Positions 46,501-56,243 of a DNA stretch of 64,000 bases are shown here, one piece after another. Where the stretch lies: the NCBI GenBank assembly GCA_030272585.1, contig BSYQ01000011.1, positions 1,984,001-2,048,000 of the forward strand. Reading direction: 5' to 3'. Position 1 is the stretch's first letter. Each line of letters opens with the position of its first letter. The position numbers were made by a program, and so were the translations under genes. The DNA comes from Bryopsis sp. KO-2023. Its lineage: Eukaryota; Chlorophyta; Ulvophyceae; Bryopsidales; Bryopsidaceae. The notes under the pieces were generated by a model. That model had not been told where the DNA came from, did no database searches, and saw nothing but the letters and a program-made list of their open reading frames with translations.

Positions 46501-47744
46501 ATGTTCAAGCATATGTGCGGACATGTCCTGTCTGTCAGCGGACGAAAGCTGATACGACAAAGCAAAAAGGACTTTTGCAGCCACTCCCAATTCCGTCAGC
46601 AAAGTGGGAACAGATTACCACTGACCTCGTGACTGATTTACCAAAGTCACATGGGTTTACCGCCATTGCGGTATTTGTTGATCGATTAACCAAGTACGTT
46701 CGCTTTGCACCGTGCACCAAGGAAATAACCGCCCCAGAATATGCGAAGTTGTTTGTGGACAAAATCTACAAACACTATGGCCTTCCCAAAGTGATCATCT
46801 CAGATCGTGACCCCAGATTCACAAGTTCCTTCTGGAGGTCGATGTTTTCACTGTTGGGAACCCAACTCCGAATGAGCACCGCCTATCATCCACAAACGGA
46901 TGGGCAGTCTGAAGTAACAATTCGGGTGTTGGAGGATTTCTTGCGGCCTTTTGTGGAACGGTACCCAGATCGTTGGGTAGAGTTTTTGGCGACAGCAGAA
47001 TTCGCTGCCAATAACTCCCGCAATGTATCCACAGGCTATGCCCCAGCGCATTTGTTGTATGGGCAGCATATGGGCCAGATTACTGTGCATAGGAAGTTGA
47101 CGGCAAAGGAGGAGTCCGAAATGGCAACCGAAATGGTCAAGAGGATGGACGAACAACTGCAGCAAGCAAAGCAGCAGTATGCAACCGCACAAGAGCGGAT
47201 GTGTGTCCAGGCCAACAAAAAGCGACGAGAAGTGACGTTTAAAACGGGGGATGAAGTATTGGTGAAGAGTGCCTTCATACCATTGCACTCCCTACAAAAG
47301 ATCCCACCTAAACTTCGTCGACGTTTTGTCGGACCATTCGTTGTGGACAAGGTCATATCCACAGTGGCCTACCGTCTCAAACTTCCACCCCATTGGACTA
47401 TACATGCCACCTTCCATGTTTCCAAGCTGAAGGCATACAACCGCTTGTCGGAAGATGATAAGCGGGAGGTGGAACTTCCCGAAGGGGAATTGGTGGATGG
47501 CACCATCGAATACGAGGTGGAGCGTATTCTGCGGGACCGAGGAGCCTCCAACCGTAAGGAGTACTTGGTTTTGTGGAAGGGCTTTGATTTGATGGAAGCC
47601 ACCTGGGAGCCAGAAGCCCACCTGGCCAATGCCAGCGACCTTTTGGCTGAGTACTTGAAGAACCGCACGCGCTTGCCGACTAAAGAAGAAGTCCGATCAG
47701 AACGGGCAAAGAGACGGACAAGGCGGCGGGGGTTAGCTCTCTAG
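43569..47744 (+). pseudogene. pol: Chr-A Pol with one premature stop
   Basis: Open from inside the gag end in the -1 frame. Protease has VDCGATENYV; RT has LRSGYWQFPV and VFIDDILVF. A TAG at 45540-45542 stands where Chr-B has Lys (SGKGL-stop-PMSDK against SGSGLKPQEQK), so one base change truncates the protein before RNase H. The frame then resumes at 45546 without shift: RNase H (ITDASGTAYGAVL), integrase zinc region, DDE motifs (TTDLVTDLP, ISDRDPRF, TDGQSEVTIRVLE) and chromodomain (YLVLWKGFD, TWEPE). All domains match Chr-B along their length. No canonical slippery heptamer is obvious at the gag end here. Confidence 0.88.
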
Positions 47745-47947
47745 ATGACACAGATTGATGTGGGGATGGGAACGATGGTGAGAGGATGGTATCAGTTCAC
47801 CCACAATCAAATACATCTGGAGGAGCAAGCTAATCAGTACACAGTCAAGGGGTTGAGGGTAATTACAAAGCGGGCTAGAATCTGACTGAGGCGACTCTCA
47901 ATAGAGGAGGTCAGCCATCGGTGACAAGTGGGTGACTCTACCACTTG

Positions 47948-47956
47948 TATATATAC
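47948..47956 (+). promoter_or_regulatory. TATA box upstream of Chr-A ORF3
   Basis: TATATATAC lies 126 bases before the ORF3 ATG and about 29 bases before ACCATTTTTCACTTT. Chr-B keeps similar blocks (TTATAAG, ACCATTTTG, AAACGGAGC), so an internal promoter for the third ORF is likely. Confidence 0.55.
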
Positions 47957-48407
47957 CCACTTCTTCAACCCTCCGCACCATTTTTCACTTTCGAGCAACC
48001 CAGTAAACGGAGCCGAGTTCAGCAAAGAGCGAAGTGTGCGTGTGTGTGTTTGCGGAGAGACCGTCCAGCAGCTATGTCTTCCAAAGGCAACCGTGAAAGC
48101 AAAGATGAACAAATCACGCGTTTGCGGATGGAACGAGACAAATATGGAAAGGAATTAGCGGAAGCTGTGGAAGTAAGCAACAAGGCTTTGACGGCAAACA
48201 CAGCATTGCTCCAGCAATTGACGGAAGTAAACAAACTCGCTCAAGAAGGAGTAGGCCATCGAGATGAACTGGCCGACAAACTTGCCGAACAAGAAGCACT
48301 GATGAGGGAAGCGGCTCAAAAACATGCGGAAGAGCGGGCTAAAGAGGAGGCCGACTACCACCAGAAATTTCGGACGTTCCAACAAGCAATCAGTGATGCC
48401 AAAGTGA

Positions 48408-48415
48408 ATGCACGG
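48408..48415. other. Target duplication ATGCACGG of the non-autonomous hAT element
   Basis: Repeated at 49441-49448; eight bases, as expected for hAT. Confidence 0.9.
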
Positions 48416-49440
48416 CATACTATGGATCTGATCGATCTTCCAAAACTAAGGTAATATTAGGTCACAGCAGTAATCCGACATCATAACTGCGTCCTAGAAC
48501 CGATTTTAGCAATGATCGGTTTTTTTTTTTTTTTTTTTCATTTTTGGCTGATCGGTGATCGTGATCGTGATCGGCCGATCAAATGTTGATCGTGCTCTTG
48601 ATCGTCCGATCACATGTTGATCGTGATCGTGATCGGTTCGCCGATCACCGATCTGATCGGTTGTTCCGATCACGATCCCGATCACGATCAAGCGCCGCGA
48701 CCTGTCGGCACTTCATCGGCTGACCTTGATCGGTGTGATCGTGATCGGCCGATCGTGATCGGACCTGCATCCGATCATGATCGGTATTGATCATTTGATC
48801 GATGAATTGATCGGTCTCGCGAAAATGCCGACAAGTCACCACCCGCAGGTGTTTCTGAGGTAGAAGGATTCGAACCGGGTACCTAACGGATTAGAAGCAT
48901 ACTCACTAACGCTTGGACCACTCGGAGCCACGGTTTGTAGGTCATCCGTGTCATTATATACGTGATCTGTCAGTCCGACAAACTGAGGTATATAATGACA
49001 CGGATGACCTAATGACCGTGGCTCCGAGTGGTCCAAGCGTTAATGCGTCTGTCTCTAGTCTGTTAGGTCCCAGGTTCGAATCCCTGCACCCCAGAAACAC
49101 CTGCGGGTGGTGATTTCTCGGCATTTGTGATGGACCGATCAATTGACCGATCATGATCCGATCTAATCGGCATCTCCGATCCCGATCCCGATCCCGATCA
49201 AGCGCCGCGACCTGTCGGCACTTGATCGGCTGACGTTGATCGGTTTGATCGTGATCGGCCGATCAAAGTTGGCCGATTAAATCGGTCAGCCGATCAGATT
49301 GGTGATCGGCCGATCTCCATCGATGATCGGCCAAACCGATTTGATCGGCGATCGATCTGATCGGAAAAACCCGATCACGATTTAATCGGTCGGACCGATC
49401 AATCCACGACCGATTAGATCGTGATCGGATCCATAGTATG
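48416..49440. mobile_element. Non-autonomous hAT element (1025 bp) related to hAT-1/hAT-2
   Basis: Inverted ends CATACTATGGATC(T/C)GATC, identical in the first 13 bases to hAT-1-type ends, and an 8-bp duplication. Both flanks carry GATCGG-rich subterminal repeats (48505-48835, 49130-49440). The centre (48836-49113) is not transposase sequence but a fold-back with two tRNA-like segments. It could be moved by the hAT-1/hAT-2 transposase. Confidence 0.88.
48836..49113. repeat. Fold-back core with two divergent tRNA-like segments
   Basis: The outer arms are TCACCACCCGCAGGTGTTTC and its reverse complement. Inner arms GGTCATCCGTGTCATTATAT and its complement flank a loop of about 30 bases. Each arm carries an outward-reading tRNA-like sequence: minus strand about 48857-48932, plus strand 49018-49092. 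Each has an A-box-like GGCTCCGAGTGGTCCAAGC and a B box GGTTCGAATCC. The anticodon arms do not fold convincingly, so they are more likely tRNA-derived than working tRNA genes. Confidence 0.7.
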
Positions 49441-51008
49441 ATGCACGGGGATTATCTTCTGAGTTGAAGGAAGCCCGGACAACAATCAAAACGCTGGAAG
49501 AGGAAAACCAGGCTGTCCGACAAGAGAAAATCTGCATCACTTCGGAGTTGGGATCCGTGAAAAACAACCTCCAAACTGCGCTGAAGGATCAGTCCTTCTA
49601 TATCAAAGAAAACAAAGAATTGCGGGAAGCTCAGACAAAACGCTTCCAGACGCTGAAGCAGTTGGAGAAAGAGGTGACGGCCCTCAAGGCGGAAAAAGCG
49701 GCGGACAAACGTGGTGAGCGAGTGGCGCTCGAGACCAAGATCATGATGACGGAGCTGCTAGCATCCAGAGCAGAGGCGGCCAGGCTTCGTCAAATCTTGG
49801 AAAAATTCCCACAAGATTTGGCGGCCATGGCAACTGGAGTCGTCCAAGGGAAGCTCCACACTCTGTCCGATCAAATGTCGCTGTTGCATAAGGGGAAATT
49901 TCAAGATGTGGTAGACATCCACAAGATAAAAGAAATCACCCTGACGCATACAAGCTTGCCGCCCGCGAATGAACTGAAGCATGTCCGAGACTGGGATGGG
50001 AGACTCACAAGGGAGGCCACGAAGATTGCAAGAATGATGGGCCAACCACCATCGCAGCCGACAAACGAGGACGACAGCAGCGATGACGACAGTGATTCCT
50101 CGGAAGATGAACAACACCGAAAAGAAAAGGAAGCTGCGGAGGCAGCCAAGGCAGCGGCCGACATTCTGAAGGCCGACAAATTGAAGTCCGACAAAGCTAA
50201 GGCCGACAAGGCTAAGTCCGACAAAGCTGCAGCCGACAAGTTGAAATCCGACAAAGCTGCAGCCGACAAAGCAGCAGCCGCCAAAGCTAAGACGGACACT
50301 ATCAAGCCCAAGCCCAAGCCAATCAAGACGACAACACCGACCCGCAAGAGAATGCGTCCATCAAAGATTGCAAAGGAGCTGGAGGAGACACTGCTCAAAC
50401 GTCACAAGGCAAATGGTGATCCTCGGTTGTTGGGCCGCACGTGTTATCATTGTGCAGGACGACAACTGCATGTAGGAATTCCTGCAGATTGTCAGTCCCA
50501 CTTTGTGTGCCCCAAACATTGGACCAGACACCAAGTGACGGAGAGAATGATCCAGCGATGGAAGGACGACAAGTCTGTGGTTCCGCTCAACATGACTGTG
50601 ACGGAACTGCATCTCGGCAAGCGAATGCCGGACTTCCTTCCCCTTGCACCACCACCACCAGCCGACGCCATCGACAATTTGGTTGTTCCATGCCAAATTT
50701 GTAATATCCGCAAATGTGGATTTCCGTCCGGCTCGAGCACAAAGGCTCTCCGGTCGACGATGACGACAATCCTTCATGAGATGTGGGATCCAGAGCAGGA
50801 CATTGACTCAGACATTGACTCTGATGTTGCTGGTGGCGGCGGTACTGTTGGACCAAGCCAAGCCGACTAGAGACTGACCAAGCGAGAGACAGTGGTTTCG
50901 GGAGTTGGTAGTGGGCTGAGTGTTAGTTGGACTTTTATTCTTTTTCTGTTGATTGACTTTTGGGGTTTTCTTTTTCGTGTGTTCACGCACAAGGGTGAGG
51001 GCACCCTT

Positions 51009-51026
51009 TGGGGGGGGGGGGGGGAG
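51009..51026 (+). promoter_or_regulatory. Chr-A polypurine tract
   Basis: A run of G followed by AGTAG precedes position 51031, where an LTR should start with TGTTAGG. Instead the reverse complement of the LTR end (TGATACGAACG) follows. Confidence 0.7.
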
Positions 51027-51030
51027 TAGT

Positions 51031-51088
51031 TGATACGAACGTTTCGCATGTAGTACAGTCGTGGTACGGGTATTCGGGTTCTAGGGTG
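51031..51088 (-). repeat. Inverted Chr-A LTR end fragment
   Basis: Reverse complement of the last 58 or so bases of the LTR (compare 52642-52699). A short templated filler (ACTTATCACCCT) joins it to inverted gag sequence. Confidence 0.85.
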
Positions 51089-51102
51089 AACTTATCACCC
51101 TG

Positions 51103-52014
51103 ATGATGCTGTATCTGAAACCTTTCCGCTTTTTCTTGCGTCTCTTTGAGATCATACTTAACACGAACGAGTTCCTTGAACTGTTTATCTTGACTCGCAC
51201 CCATTTCCGCCTGCGTCTCTCTCAGTTCTTGTTGGACTGTATCCAACCCCCAAAGGGCGTCGTTATATTGCCGGTCATAATCCTCTTCAAGTTTCTTCCT
51301 TTTTTCGTCCGTGTCGGCCACTTGTTCCGCCAATCTCCGCTGAGCCTCTTTGGCTTCGTCCACCTCTTTCTGGGCGACATCACGGATATTCGCCAAGCCA
51401 GCTTCCATTTGGCTGAGCCTCCCCTTGGCTGCAGCATCCAGATCTTGTATCCGCTCATCCAACCTCTCACTGAGCTGTCCTTCAATCTGGTGATGGCGGG
51501 ACTGTAGAGTAGAGTCCAACACATCATGTACTTGGGAAGCCATGCTTGAACAAGCTCCCTCTACCCGACTATCAAGATGTTTGGCGACCTGGGCTGTTCT
51601 GTGGGCAGCCTCGTCCGACAATTGGCTATACAACCGCTCTTGCGATTGTTGGAGATCGCGCTCCTGCAAACCGTCATTGTGAACGTGCAGAGTTTGATTA
51701 TGTACATTCACTTGGCTTTGGCGCAGGTGCTGCGTTTGCTGATTGATGAATACTCCTGGCTCTTCGTCCATCTCTTCATCAAATTGCGGGCCATTGTCGG
51801 CTTCCTCATCGCCTCCCTCTTCCACCATATCCGGTTGTACGGGTATGCCATACGCTTGTAGCGGCTGGCCCATTTCTGCCTGGTAGGGCAGTCCGACAGC
51901 AGGTATGTCTCCAGCGACGATAATCGGATATAGCGGCGCGCCAGCTGGGGCATCGCGCTCTTGATTGTCGTCCTCGATTCCATACTCCAGGAATAACTGC
52001 TCGTCGTCCCCCAT
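51103..52014 (-). pseudogene. gag: Chr-A gag N-terminal part, inverted
   Basis: On the minus strand it starts with ATG at 52014 (MGDDEQLFLEYG). It has an acidic segment, a QSQVNVHNQT segment like VQNIHNVQQ of Chr-B Gag, and a long coiled coil. It breaks at QIQHH (about 51101), exactly where the plus-strand part at 31497 begins (QIQHHAEVAYLLKE). The 14 bases AGATACAGCATCAT occur at both break ends. So this is the missing N terminus of the same gag gene, not a second element. Confidence 0.85.
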
Positions 52015-52512
52015 GGTGGATGTCTTGACTTGTCGGCGGGCTGATCACGTGTCAGTTCGGTGAATCACTTTGCCGGTGATCCACGTGACTAATTTGTCAC
52101 TCTTTGTCGCGCAATTTCTGGCAGCGTAACTTTTGGCGGAGCTCCGTTTCCGTCTAAAGACGTCCGCTTTAGCGGTTCCGCTTCGTCTGCCTTTCCGTTT
52201 AACCACGTTTAGCGTCGACAACTCTGTGACGAACTGAAGGTCTACTACGCCGTGCTGTGTGGTCGTAGAGTCCGAGGATCTACAGATCCTGCGCGATCTT
52301 CGAGGGAATGATCAGGCGCAGCAACGTGCGTTCTGTGTCGTCCAGCGTAAAGTTGGTGCGCAGCAACACGAAGTAGGTTCCAGACACGAGAGGAAACCTT
52401 CTTCGACCTAGTTGACCTGATCTTTTGCAACTCGACTGCTAAATTCCCTGTCGATCTTTTCGAAAAGAAGACTCGACTTGCAGTAGGGGTTGCTTCGGCT
52501 CCGAAACCAGTT
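52015..52512 (-). other. Inverted Chr-A leader and primer-binding site
   Basis: On the minus strand the bases next to the right LTR read TGGTTTCGGAGCCGAAGC (about 52492-52509), a primer-binding site, followed by the untranslated leader up to the gag ATG. The primer site therefore faces the start of the LTR instead of its end. Confidence 0.75.
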
Positions 52513-52699
52513 TGTTAGGCCCTGTTTAGCTAGGCTTTCACTGGGAGGTTGTGTGCACACTTGAGTTTGAGAAACGAGTGAACAGGGGTGAAACTCGACA
52601 CTCAGAGATAATTAATTTTTACAAGTTCTCTCTGAACTTATCACCCTAGAACCCGAATACCCGTACCACGACTGTACTACATGCGAAACGTTCGTATCA
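52513..52699 (+). repeat. Chr-A complete LTR, 187 bp
   Basis: It begins TGTTAGGCCC and ends GTTCGTATCA. The CTGAT duplication follows at 52700-52704. It is the only full copy of this LTR in the window. Confidence 0.88.
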
Positions 52700-53359
52700 C
52701 TGATCCTTTTGCCTTTTCAAATGGCAGCCCTCAAAGCCTTCCGCGACAGCGATTTCCATTTCGGAACTGATCCGGATACCGTGTTTGGCCGCATGATTCA
52801 AAAGGGGGATCCTGCCTCCCTTCACCCATGACAATTGTTCATGACAGATTCTGCACGACACCACCTTTCTGCCCCGATCATCCTTATACACCAGGATCTT
52901 GCCTTCTGGACTGCTGACATACATCTTGTCAACCCATGTGTTACTTCTCCGAACAGGAATCACAGGAGGGCTTGCACCCAGTTCCAGCAGATCAGCTTCC
53001 TTTCCATTTCTGTTCACTGCAGGGCAGGGCAGGACAGGACAAACACCTCATAAAAGCAGAACCAGAACAACTGGAGAAAGCACAAGCACCTCACACAATC
53101 CAACAAGGGAACACCTCACCCCCCCACAAAACCATAAGAGTACAACAAGGCGGAACAGATCAGGGAGTAACGCACTGTTGGTCAGGTCAGATGCTTGCCC
53201 CGACCCCTGCGGCCCCACGGATGGAACGCTGCCCTGGCGACGAGGTTCCAACCCCCCGCTTCCAGATCCGGTCGGAACTGGTCTCCTCTGGGACGTGTGT
53301 GGGCGTTGCCCCGACCTCGCAGGGGTGACGAGCGCTTTTCTTTTTCCATGCCGGCCCAT
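52700..53359 (-). pseudogene. hAT-1 transposase, 5' part of split gene (BED-type zinc finger)
   Basis: Exon 2 begins at 53016 after CCCTGCCCTGCAG and encodes NTWVDKMYV, then CRICHEQLSWVKGG and LLNHAAKHG, a BED-type C2H-family zinc finger matching the one in hAT-2 (CRICRSQLVYSKGG, LLTHAKRHG). It reaches the Chr-A insertion at 52700 and continues at 31351. A first exon, ATG at 53359 (MGRHGKRKALVTP), probably ends at 53095 before GTGAGGTG; that choice keeps phase 1, as in hAT-2, and the whole joined frame is a multiple of three (866 codons plus stop). The exon 1 boundary is inferred. Confidence 0.82.
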
Positions 53360-53454
53360 TTCGAACGGGGCGCTGATAAGACGTGGAGTTAAACGCTCAC
53401 CAGATTAACAGCAACCGAACATGCGATGTGCCCGCGTGACTCACTTGCATCTCA

Positions 53455-53819
53455 CCCGCGATCAATGATCGATTCTTGACGTAGACGACCCACCGATCAT
53501 GATCGGTGTTGCGCCGATCATGATCGGCGCAACCCGATTATAGTCGATCGCGCCGATCACGATCACGATCTCGATCAAGCGTCGCACCCTGTCGGCACCT
53601 GATCGGCAGTTTTTGATCGGCCGATCACGATCAGGCCGATCAAAAACTGCCGATCAGGTTGGGCGACCGATCAGATCGGTGATCGGCCGATCTTGATCGA
53701 TGATCGGCCCTGCCAGACCTGATCGGCGACCGATCAGATCGGTGATCGGCCGATCACGATCATGATCGGTCTCCCGGTTGATCGGAGACCGATCTGATCG
53801 TGATCGGATCCATAGTATG
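53455..53819. repeat. hAT-1 right TIR and GATCGG-rich subterminal repeats
   Basis: It ends GATCGGATCCATAGTATG at 53819, the inverted copy of the left end. GCTCCTAC follows at 53820-53827. Confidence 0.88.
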
Positions 53820-53827
53820 GCTCCTAC

Positions 53828-55110
53828 CGGGTTCGGAGGAGTAGAGAGAGGATTTTCCCAACCTGAGCCAGGATTTTTACAAGTGTCCATTCACCCTTCG
53901 ATCTAGTGAATGCTGGCTCTAAAACTGGGCCAGAATTCCAGAGAAGTCCAAAATACCCTTCAAGCCAATGAAGGATCCCAACTTAAGAAACCAGAAACCC
54001 ACAACTCTAAAAGAATATGTCGATAGACTTCAAAAACTGCCCCAAGCCTCAAACCTGGCATTCACAAAGAAACAAATACAAAGCACCATCAAACAACACT
54101 GGAATGGTAGGGAGGGAGGAAAAAAACCACAAAAAATCTACTGAACCCTCGTTCTGCCTGAATCTTCCGCCATTGGTCCTCCCTGGCACTACCTCCAGTA
54201 TCATTTCATCTGAGTAACTGTCCTGCAGAACCTTGATTACTGTGTAATCCTGCAGGATCTACCTTTTTTCCTCACATCTAATGAATTCACCGGCCAACAA
54301 GCACCACTCCACGCCTTACGGAAAGAAAGAGTGGAAAACAAGAACAAAAGCAGGGAACACAGCTTTTATTCAAAAGCTTGAAAACAAGATTCCTAAATAG
54401 TGTTGTATACTAGAAATCAGAATGAGATTAAAGGACAGATAGATTGAATGGAAATGATCTGAATTTTGGACCATAAAGAAGGGAAGGACTTTGTACGAAG
54501 TATCTTCCTAGAAGGGAGTTCTGTTTGTGTTTTTCAAAAGGCAACAATAGTAAAAATGGGGAGGGACTCTCCTGTCCGGCTTATTGTTTGAATCAGCGAT
54601 TTTCAATGACTCAAATCGCATGTTGATGAGAAAGAACGGCGGGAACTTGATGGACCATCTAAATGAACATTTGTATTTCACGGAAACAATCTGGCTCGAT
54701 AGCTCACATATATTTTTTGTATTTCCTGTCAGAAATGGGGTGAGCCACCTGAGAAGATGGACAACTGCAATGAAATGAAACGAAATAAAATAAGTAGATA
54801 AGGATTTCCACAGCTATGGGACAAACAACTGGTGACAGGTTGGACTAGGGATGGCCATGTCCATGTAATAGGAGTGCTATTACAACACTTCTGAAATCTG
54901 TCTTGCAAAAACATTTTGGCTCAGATTCTGCCGTCTCTTGGTTGTATGTTGTGCATGCAAGAAGACGATTGATTTGAGGCAAAACTTCCCTTGCCCAGTT
55001 CACTTTTTCTTTTGCCTCATTTCAACAGTTCCAAGGTAGCCCAGCGAGTCAGTGGCTGGGGGTAGGTACGCCTGATGAATTCGCAACGAGCATTCGTTCG
55101 GGTTTGTGAG
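53828..55110. other. Gene-free stretch between hAT-1 and hAT-3
   Basis: Before hAT-1 inserted, this sequence continued directly from 26289. AT-rich; no recognisable coding frame, RNA gene or long repeat. Confidence 0.5.
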
Positions 55111-55129
55111 CAGACCTGGGCGCCGACCC

Positions 55130-55690
55130 GTTGGACCGGACCGGACCGGACCGGCAGTCACTTTCTGGACCGGAAATGACCTTTATTAGACAGGTGTCTG
55201 ACCGGTCTAGACAGGTCCGACACCTGTCTAATAAAGGTCATTTCCGGTCCAGTAAAGGTATACCTTTACTAGACCGGATTGAGCCTGTCCAGACCGGCTG
55301 GCCTCATTTCCGCTCATGAATTCGTTCCTGTCCTGACCGGTAGGACCTGTCTGGACAGGTGATTTCCTGTCTAATAAAGGCATAGAAGCCGCTAATCGGT
55401 AACCTGGACAGGTTCGACCGGTCGGACAGGTCTGGACCGGAACCACCTCCTGTCTAAGCCTGTCCTAGCCTTTACTAGACAGGAACTCAGCCTGTCTAGA
55501 CAGGCAAGTCTGTTTAGACCGGCTGAACACCGGTCAAGACCGCACAGACTCACTCATCTGGACAGGCACCAGCCTGTCCAGACCGGTGTTTCACCTGTCC
55601 AATAAAGGTTAAATCCGGTCCACAAAGAACCGTTTTCCTGTCCAGAACAGGTCAAATCCGGTCAAGTAAAGGTGGAATCCGGTCAAGTAA
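55130..55690. repeat. hAT-3 subterminal repeats: GGACCGG, GACAGGT, CTTTA(T/C)TAGAC words
   Basis: Many short words in both orientations, including CCTGTCTAGACAGG-like palindromes and repeated CTTTATTAGACAGG. It has the same organisation as the GATCGG arrays of hAT-1/2 but a different word. Confidence 0.65.
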
Positions 55691-55849
55691 AGGATCCACC
55701 TGCAGTTGCAAGCGAAGTCATAAACAATAATCTTACAACATAAATACCCAACCCAAAACAAATATTATCACCCCACCTGCACAAATGTGTTTGCAACTGG
55801 CTGCCTAATCCCCACACACAACATGAACACCTTCCTTTCCCCTTTCCCC

Positions 55850-56240
55850 TAATTTTTTCGTAACCCCCCCTTCTTGTTTTTTTCTAATCCACCCTCTCCC
55901 CTTGTTTTTTTTTAAATCCACCCTACCCCCTTGTTTTTTTTCTAATCCACCCTACCCCCTTGGTTTTTTTTTTAATCCCCCCTCTCCCCTTCCCTTGTTT
56001 TTTTTTTTATCCCCCCTTTCCCCTTCCCTTGTTTTTTTTTTTAATCCCCCCTCTCCCCTTCCCTTGTTTTTTTTTTTAATCCCCCCTCTCCCCTTCCCTT
56101 GTTTTTTTTTTATCCCCCCTTTCCCCTTCCCTTGTTTTTTTTTTAATCCCCCCTCTCCCCTTCCCTTGTTTTTTTTTTTAATCCCCCCTCTCCCCTTCCC
56201 TTGTTTTTTTTTTATCCCCTCCCCCCTTTCCCCCTTCCCC
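55850..56240. repeat. T-run / pyrimidine minisatellite
   Basis: About ten units of TTGTTTTTTTTTAATCCCCC followed by TCTCCCCTTCCC, lengths near 35-40 bases. It lies just beyond the hAT-3 transposase stop codon on the minus strand, where it is purine-rich. Confidence 0.85.
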
Positions 56241-56243
56241 CTC

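Larger units (their letters stand above)
48074..50870 (+). pseudogene. Chr-A ORF3, interrupted by a hAT-derived element
   Basis: It starts MSSKGNRESKDEQ at 48074, is split after codon 114 by the 1025-bp element at 48416-49440, and resumes in frame at 49449 (GLSSELKEARTT) to 50870. Without the insert it is 587 codons plus stop. The N terminus is a long coiled coil; an acidic Ser-rich stretch and a KADKxKSDK repeat follow. The zinc part has CYHC, CQSH, CPKHW and, after about 60 residues, CQIC: the same order of pairs as Chr-B ORF3, with the shared core CxxHxVCxxHW. It has no membrane segment. Apart from the insertion I see no other break. Confidence 0.82.
31357..52699 (+). mobile_element. Chr-A: rearranged chromovirus with three ORFs, inserted in hAT-1
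   Basis: It is bounded by TGTTAGGCC at 31357 and CGTATCA at 52699 with a CTGAT duplication. Without Chr-B it is about 11.2 kb. Order on the plus strand: LTR bases 1-140; gag from the middle onward (31497-31566, then 41675 on); pol; ORF3; polypurine tract; then in reverse orientation the LTR end and the gag start with its leader and primer site; then a full LTR. All parts of one element are present, but two blocks are flipped. It also carries Chr-B in gag, a hAT-derived element in ORF3, a gag frameshift and a pol stop. Confidence 0.85.
26298..53819. mobile_element. hAT-1: two-gene hAT transposon, split by a retrotransposon nest
   Basis: The ends are inverted CATACTATGGA(T/C) with an 8-bp duplication. 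Both ends have several hundred bases of GATCGG-rich subterminal repeat (26298-26770, 53455-53819). Between them are two convergent genes: an accessory gene on the plus strand and the transposase on the minus strand. Chr-A inserted into the transposase gene. Without Chr-A and one copy of its duplication, hAT-1 is about 6174 bp, close to hAT-2 (6090 bp) with the same gene order in mirror orientation. Confidence 0.9.

Noticed and set aside
49018-49092. Functional tRNA-Leu/Ser gene
   Set aside because: A and B boxes are present but I could not pair a proper anticodon arm and acceptor stem; it is better described as tRNA-derived.
50983-52014. A separate host coiled-coil gene on the minus strand
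   Set aside because: It breaks at the same residue (QIQHH) at which the plus-strand Chr-A gag starts and is flanked by Chr-A leader and primer site, so it is the inverted gag N terminus.
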